This document shows positions 4,613 through 6,127 of a stretch of 6,127 nucleotides of DNA, one piece after another. Position 1 is the stretch's first letter, and each line of letters starts with the position of its first letter. The notes beneath the pieces were generated by a model that saw only the letters and a program-made list of their open reading frames with translations, made no database searches and was not told the DNA's origin. This DNA is from Thermoplasmata archaeon (GTDB lineage Archaea > Thermoplasmatota > Thermoplasmata > Thermoplasmatales > Thermoplasmataceae), in contig JAJYPW010000055.1 of assembly GCA_021795055.1 (NCBI GenBank), positions 1 through 6,127 on the forward strand, read 5' to 3'. The translations under genes and the position numbers were made by a program.

Positions 4613-5827
4613 ATGAATGAAGAGTTCAGGATCACTGACGTTTTTGTGAGGAAAATTCTCGATTCCAGGGGTAACCAGACGGTTGAGGCGGAAATAATTC
4701 TGCCATACGCTGCAGGGCGCTGTTCCGCTCCGGCCGGTGCGAGCACTGGTGAGACAGAAGTACAGGCATATCCAAAGGAAGGGATCGACAGGAGCATAGA
4801 AATGTTCGAGTCAAGGATAAAGAACAGGATAATTGGTTTTGATGCTCTTGATCAATACGGATTTGATTCTCTGCTGCGAGAAGTAGACGGCACCGGCAAT
4901 TTCTCCGAGATCGGAGGCAACCTTTCCACAGTTCTTTCAGTGGCCCTGGCAAAGGCGGCATCAAACGCTATTGGTATCCCCCTGTACAGATATGCAGGCG
5001 GATACCTGAAAAACAGGCTTCCAAAGCCGATAGGAAATGTTCTGGGAGGAGGAGCCCACAGCAAGAATGGCACCACGATTCAGGAATTCATGGTCTCGGC
5101 TCAGGGGAAGACGATGATCGAGAGCATAACCCTGAATTCACTCGTTCACAAGAAGGTTGGTGTCAGGCTCAGGGAACTCATCAAGGATCAGAGCATTGGT
5201 GTGGGCGATGAGAGGGCATGGACAGCCAGCATAAGCGATGACGATGCAATCGACGTTGTGAAAGAATCTGCACATGAGGTGGAAACTTCTAGCAATACCA
5301 GGATACTGCTGGGCGTGGACTTTGCTGCCAGCAATTTTTTTGACGGTAAAAAATACAAGTACAGGAAGAATACACTCGACCGGGACGAGCAGATAGAATA
5401 CGCCTGCTCGCTTGTGAAGTCTCATGGCTTCTATTTTATCGAAGACCCCATGGATGAGCATGACTTCGATGGTTTTGCTGAGATTACCAGAAAGGTTGGA
5501 TCCAGGGCGCTCATAGTCGGGGACGATATATACACAACTGACGCAAAAAGAATTGCAAAGGGAATAGAGATGAAGGCGGGTAACGCTGTCCTCATCAAGG
5601 TCAACCAGATAGGGACGCTTACAGATACATGGGAGGCAGTGAATCTTGCTACAACTTCTGGATGGAAAACCACAATTTCACACAGGAGCGGGGAGACCAC
5701 GGACGACTTCATTGCCCACCTTGGAACAGCTTTCCAGTCTGAATTCATAAAGACCGGGACAATCGGTGGGGAAAGGGTGGCAAAGCTGAACGAACTGGTG
5801 AGGATAGAGGAAGAAATCCTGCACTGA
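4613..5827 (+). CDS. eno: Enolase (phosphopyruvate hydratase)
   Basis: Enolase interconverts 2-phosphoglycerate and phosphoenolpyruvate in the cytoplasm. The 404-residue product has near-complete archaeal length. Signature sites are ILDSRGN (15-21), APAGASTG (39-46, S44 loop), GGGAH (145-149), IQEFM (156-160), D236 in GVDFAAS, E277 in FIEDP and D304 in VGDD as the Mg ligands, K329 in [10 protein letters not shown] as catalytic base, [10 protein letters not shown] (356-365) and K380. The proton-donor Glu is E200, but the nearly universal GDEGGFAP around it reads GDERAWTA here, and the usual RSER near the C-terminus reads GGER (385-388). All recognised catalytic residues remain, so activity is expected; the altered loops may be a lineage trait. 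The start at ATG 4613 is supported by the TATA box about 26 bases upstream. The stop codon is followed after one base by the diphthine synthase ATG, implying a shared transcript. Confidence 0.96.
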   Translation: MNEEFRITDVFVRKILDSRGNQTVEAEIILPYAAGRCSAPAGASTGETEVQAYPKEGIDRSIEMFESRIKNRIIGFDALDQYGFDSLLREVDGTGNFSEIGGNLSTVLSVALAKAASNAIGIPLYRYAGGYLKNRLPKPIGNVLGGGAHSKNGTTIQEFMVSAQGKTMIESITLNSLVHKKVGVRLRELIKDQSIGVGDERAWTASISDDDAIDVVKESAHEVETSSNTRILLGVDFAASNFFDGKKYKYRKNTLDRDEQIEYACSLVKSHGFYFIEDPMDEHDFDGFAEITRKVGSRALIVGDDIYTTDAKRIAKGIEMKAGNAVLIKVNQIGTLTDTWEAVNLATTSGWKTTISHRSGETTDDFIAHLGTAFQSEFIKTGTIGGERVAKLNELVRIEEEILH

Positions 5828-5828
5828 T

Positions 5829-6127
5829 ATGCTTTATCTGGTGGGTCTCGGGTTATTTGGTCCAGATTCTATAACTCTGACAGGGCTGAATGCGCTGAAA
5901 GCCAGTTCAAGGGTTTTTATGGAGGCCTACACCTCTTTCCATCATGGTCGGGCAATATCCGACTATGAAAAGGCTTATGGATTGAAGATCGAGGGAATCG
6001 GCAGGGACGAGGTCGAGGAGATGGAAAAGCTGCTTGACACTGCAGTTAAGGAGGACGTATCAATTCTGGTATCAGGCGACCCTCTCACGGCGACCACCCA
6101 TAACATGTTGAGGTTGAGGGCGATGCA
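5829..6127 (+). CDS. dph5: Diphthine synthase (diphthamide biosynthesis methyltransferase), 5' part
   Basis: The first 99 residues are present and the frame runs off the right edge. The N-terminus MLYLVGLGLFGPDSITLTG, then FMEAYTS and SGDPLTATTH (at about 82-91), are hallmarks of archaeal diphthine synthase, a tetrapyrrole-methylase-fold enzyme. It uses S-adenosylmethionine to methylate the modified histidine of elongation factor 2 during diphthamide synthesis, the residue targeted by diphtheria toxin. The GLGLFGPDSIT loop and the GDPLTATTH segment belong to the cofactor-binding region in this fold. The ATG begins one base after the enolase stop and has no good Shine-Dalgarno sequence (the nearest GAGG is 18 bases upstream), so translation is probably coupled to enolase. 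About two thirds of the usual length of roughly 250-260 residues lies outside the window. The call is confident; bacteria generally lack this enzyme. Confidence 0.94.
   Translation, partial: MLYLVGLGLFGPDSITLTGLNALKASSRVFMEAYTSFHHGRAISDYEKAYGLKIEGIGRDEVEEMEKLLDTAVKEDVSILVSGDPLTATTHNMLRLRAM

Noticed and set aside
1..6127. CRISPR array, prophage, toxin-antitoxin or classic defence cluster
   Set aside because: No regularly spaced repeats, phage structural genes, or paired toxin/antitoxin or nuclease/helicase motifs were seen.

Overview
The window reads as chromosomal DNA of an archaeon, most likely of the order Thermoplasmatales or a close relative. The pointers are: diphthine synthase (Dph5), which in prokaryotes is archaeal; an archaeal-length enolase; a small Cys-rich protein resembling the Thermoplasma Ta0938 family; heavy use of AGG/AGA and ATA codons; and TATA-like boxes about 24-26 bases upstream of start codons with no ribosome binding site between, as expected for leaderless archaeal transcripts. 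The order-level assignment is inference; the archaeal assignment is firm.

Layout from left to right. Positions 1-54 look like the right end of an IS200/IS605-type (TnpB) element, with two strong hairpins ending in GTCA; the rest of the element lies off the left edge. Positions 55-349 hold no convincing gene but can fold into a compact multi-stem structure (168-263). Then comes a two-gene unit on the + strand: a heme-oxygenase-fold (PqqC/TenA/CADD-like) protein with a nearly complete six-ligand di-metal site (350-1243), overlapping by 17 bases a small protein with a treble-clef-like cysteine pattern (1227-1520). Convergent to it is a LigB-type extradiol dioxygenase family protein (1539-2312, - strand). 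Divergent from that dioxygenase are a 48-residue, highly charged small protein (2420-2566), a three-helix membrane protein of the DUF4870/Tic20-like type (2618-2926) and a pirin (3019-3942). A gamma-class carbonic anhydrase-like hexapeptide-repeat protein lies on the - strand (3999-4520). It shares a divergent promoter region with enolase (4613-5827), which is followed after one base by the 5' part of the diphthine synthase gene (5829 to the edge).

How the genes relate. Enolase (glycolysis/gluconeogenesis) and Dph5 (modification of elongation factor 2) are housekeeping genes and probably share a transcript. The left half is richer in metal- and oxygen-related families: the heme-oxygenase-fold protein, the LigB-family protein and the pirin all belong to families with non-heme iron or similar metal centres. 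The most interesting pair is the heme-oxygenase-fold protein translationally coupled to the Cys-rich protein. It may be a small uncharacterised enzyme/metal-carrier or enzyme/substrate system, and the enzyme has Gly in place of one of the expected metal-binding histidines. No tRNA, rRNA, CRISPR array or prophage was seen.
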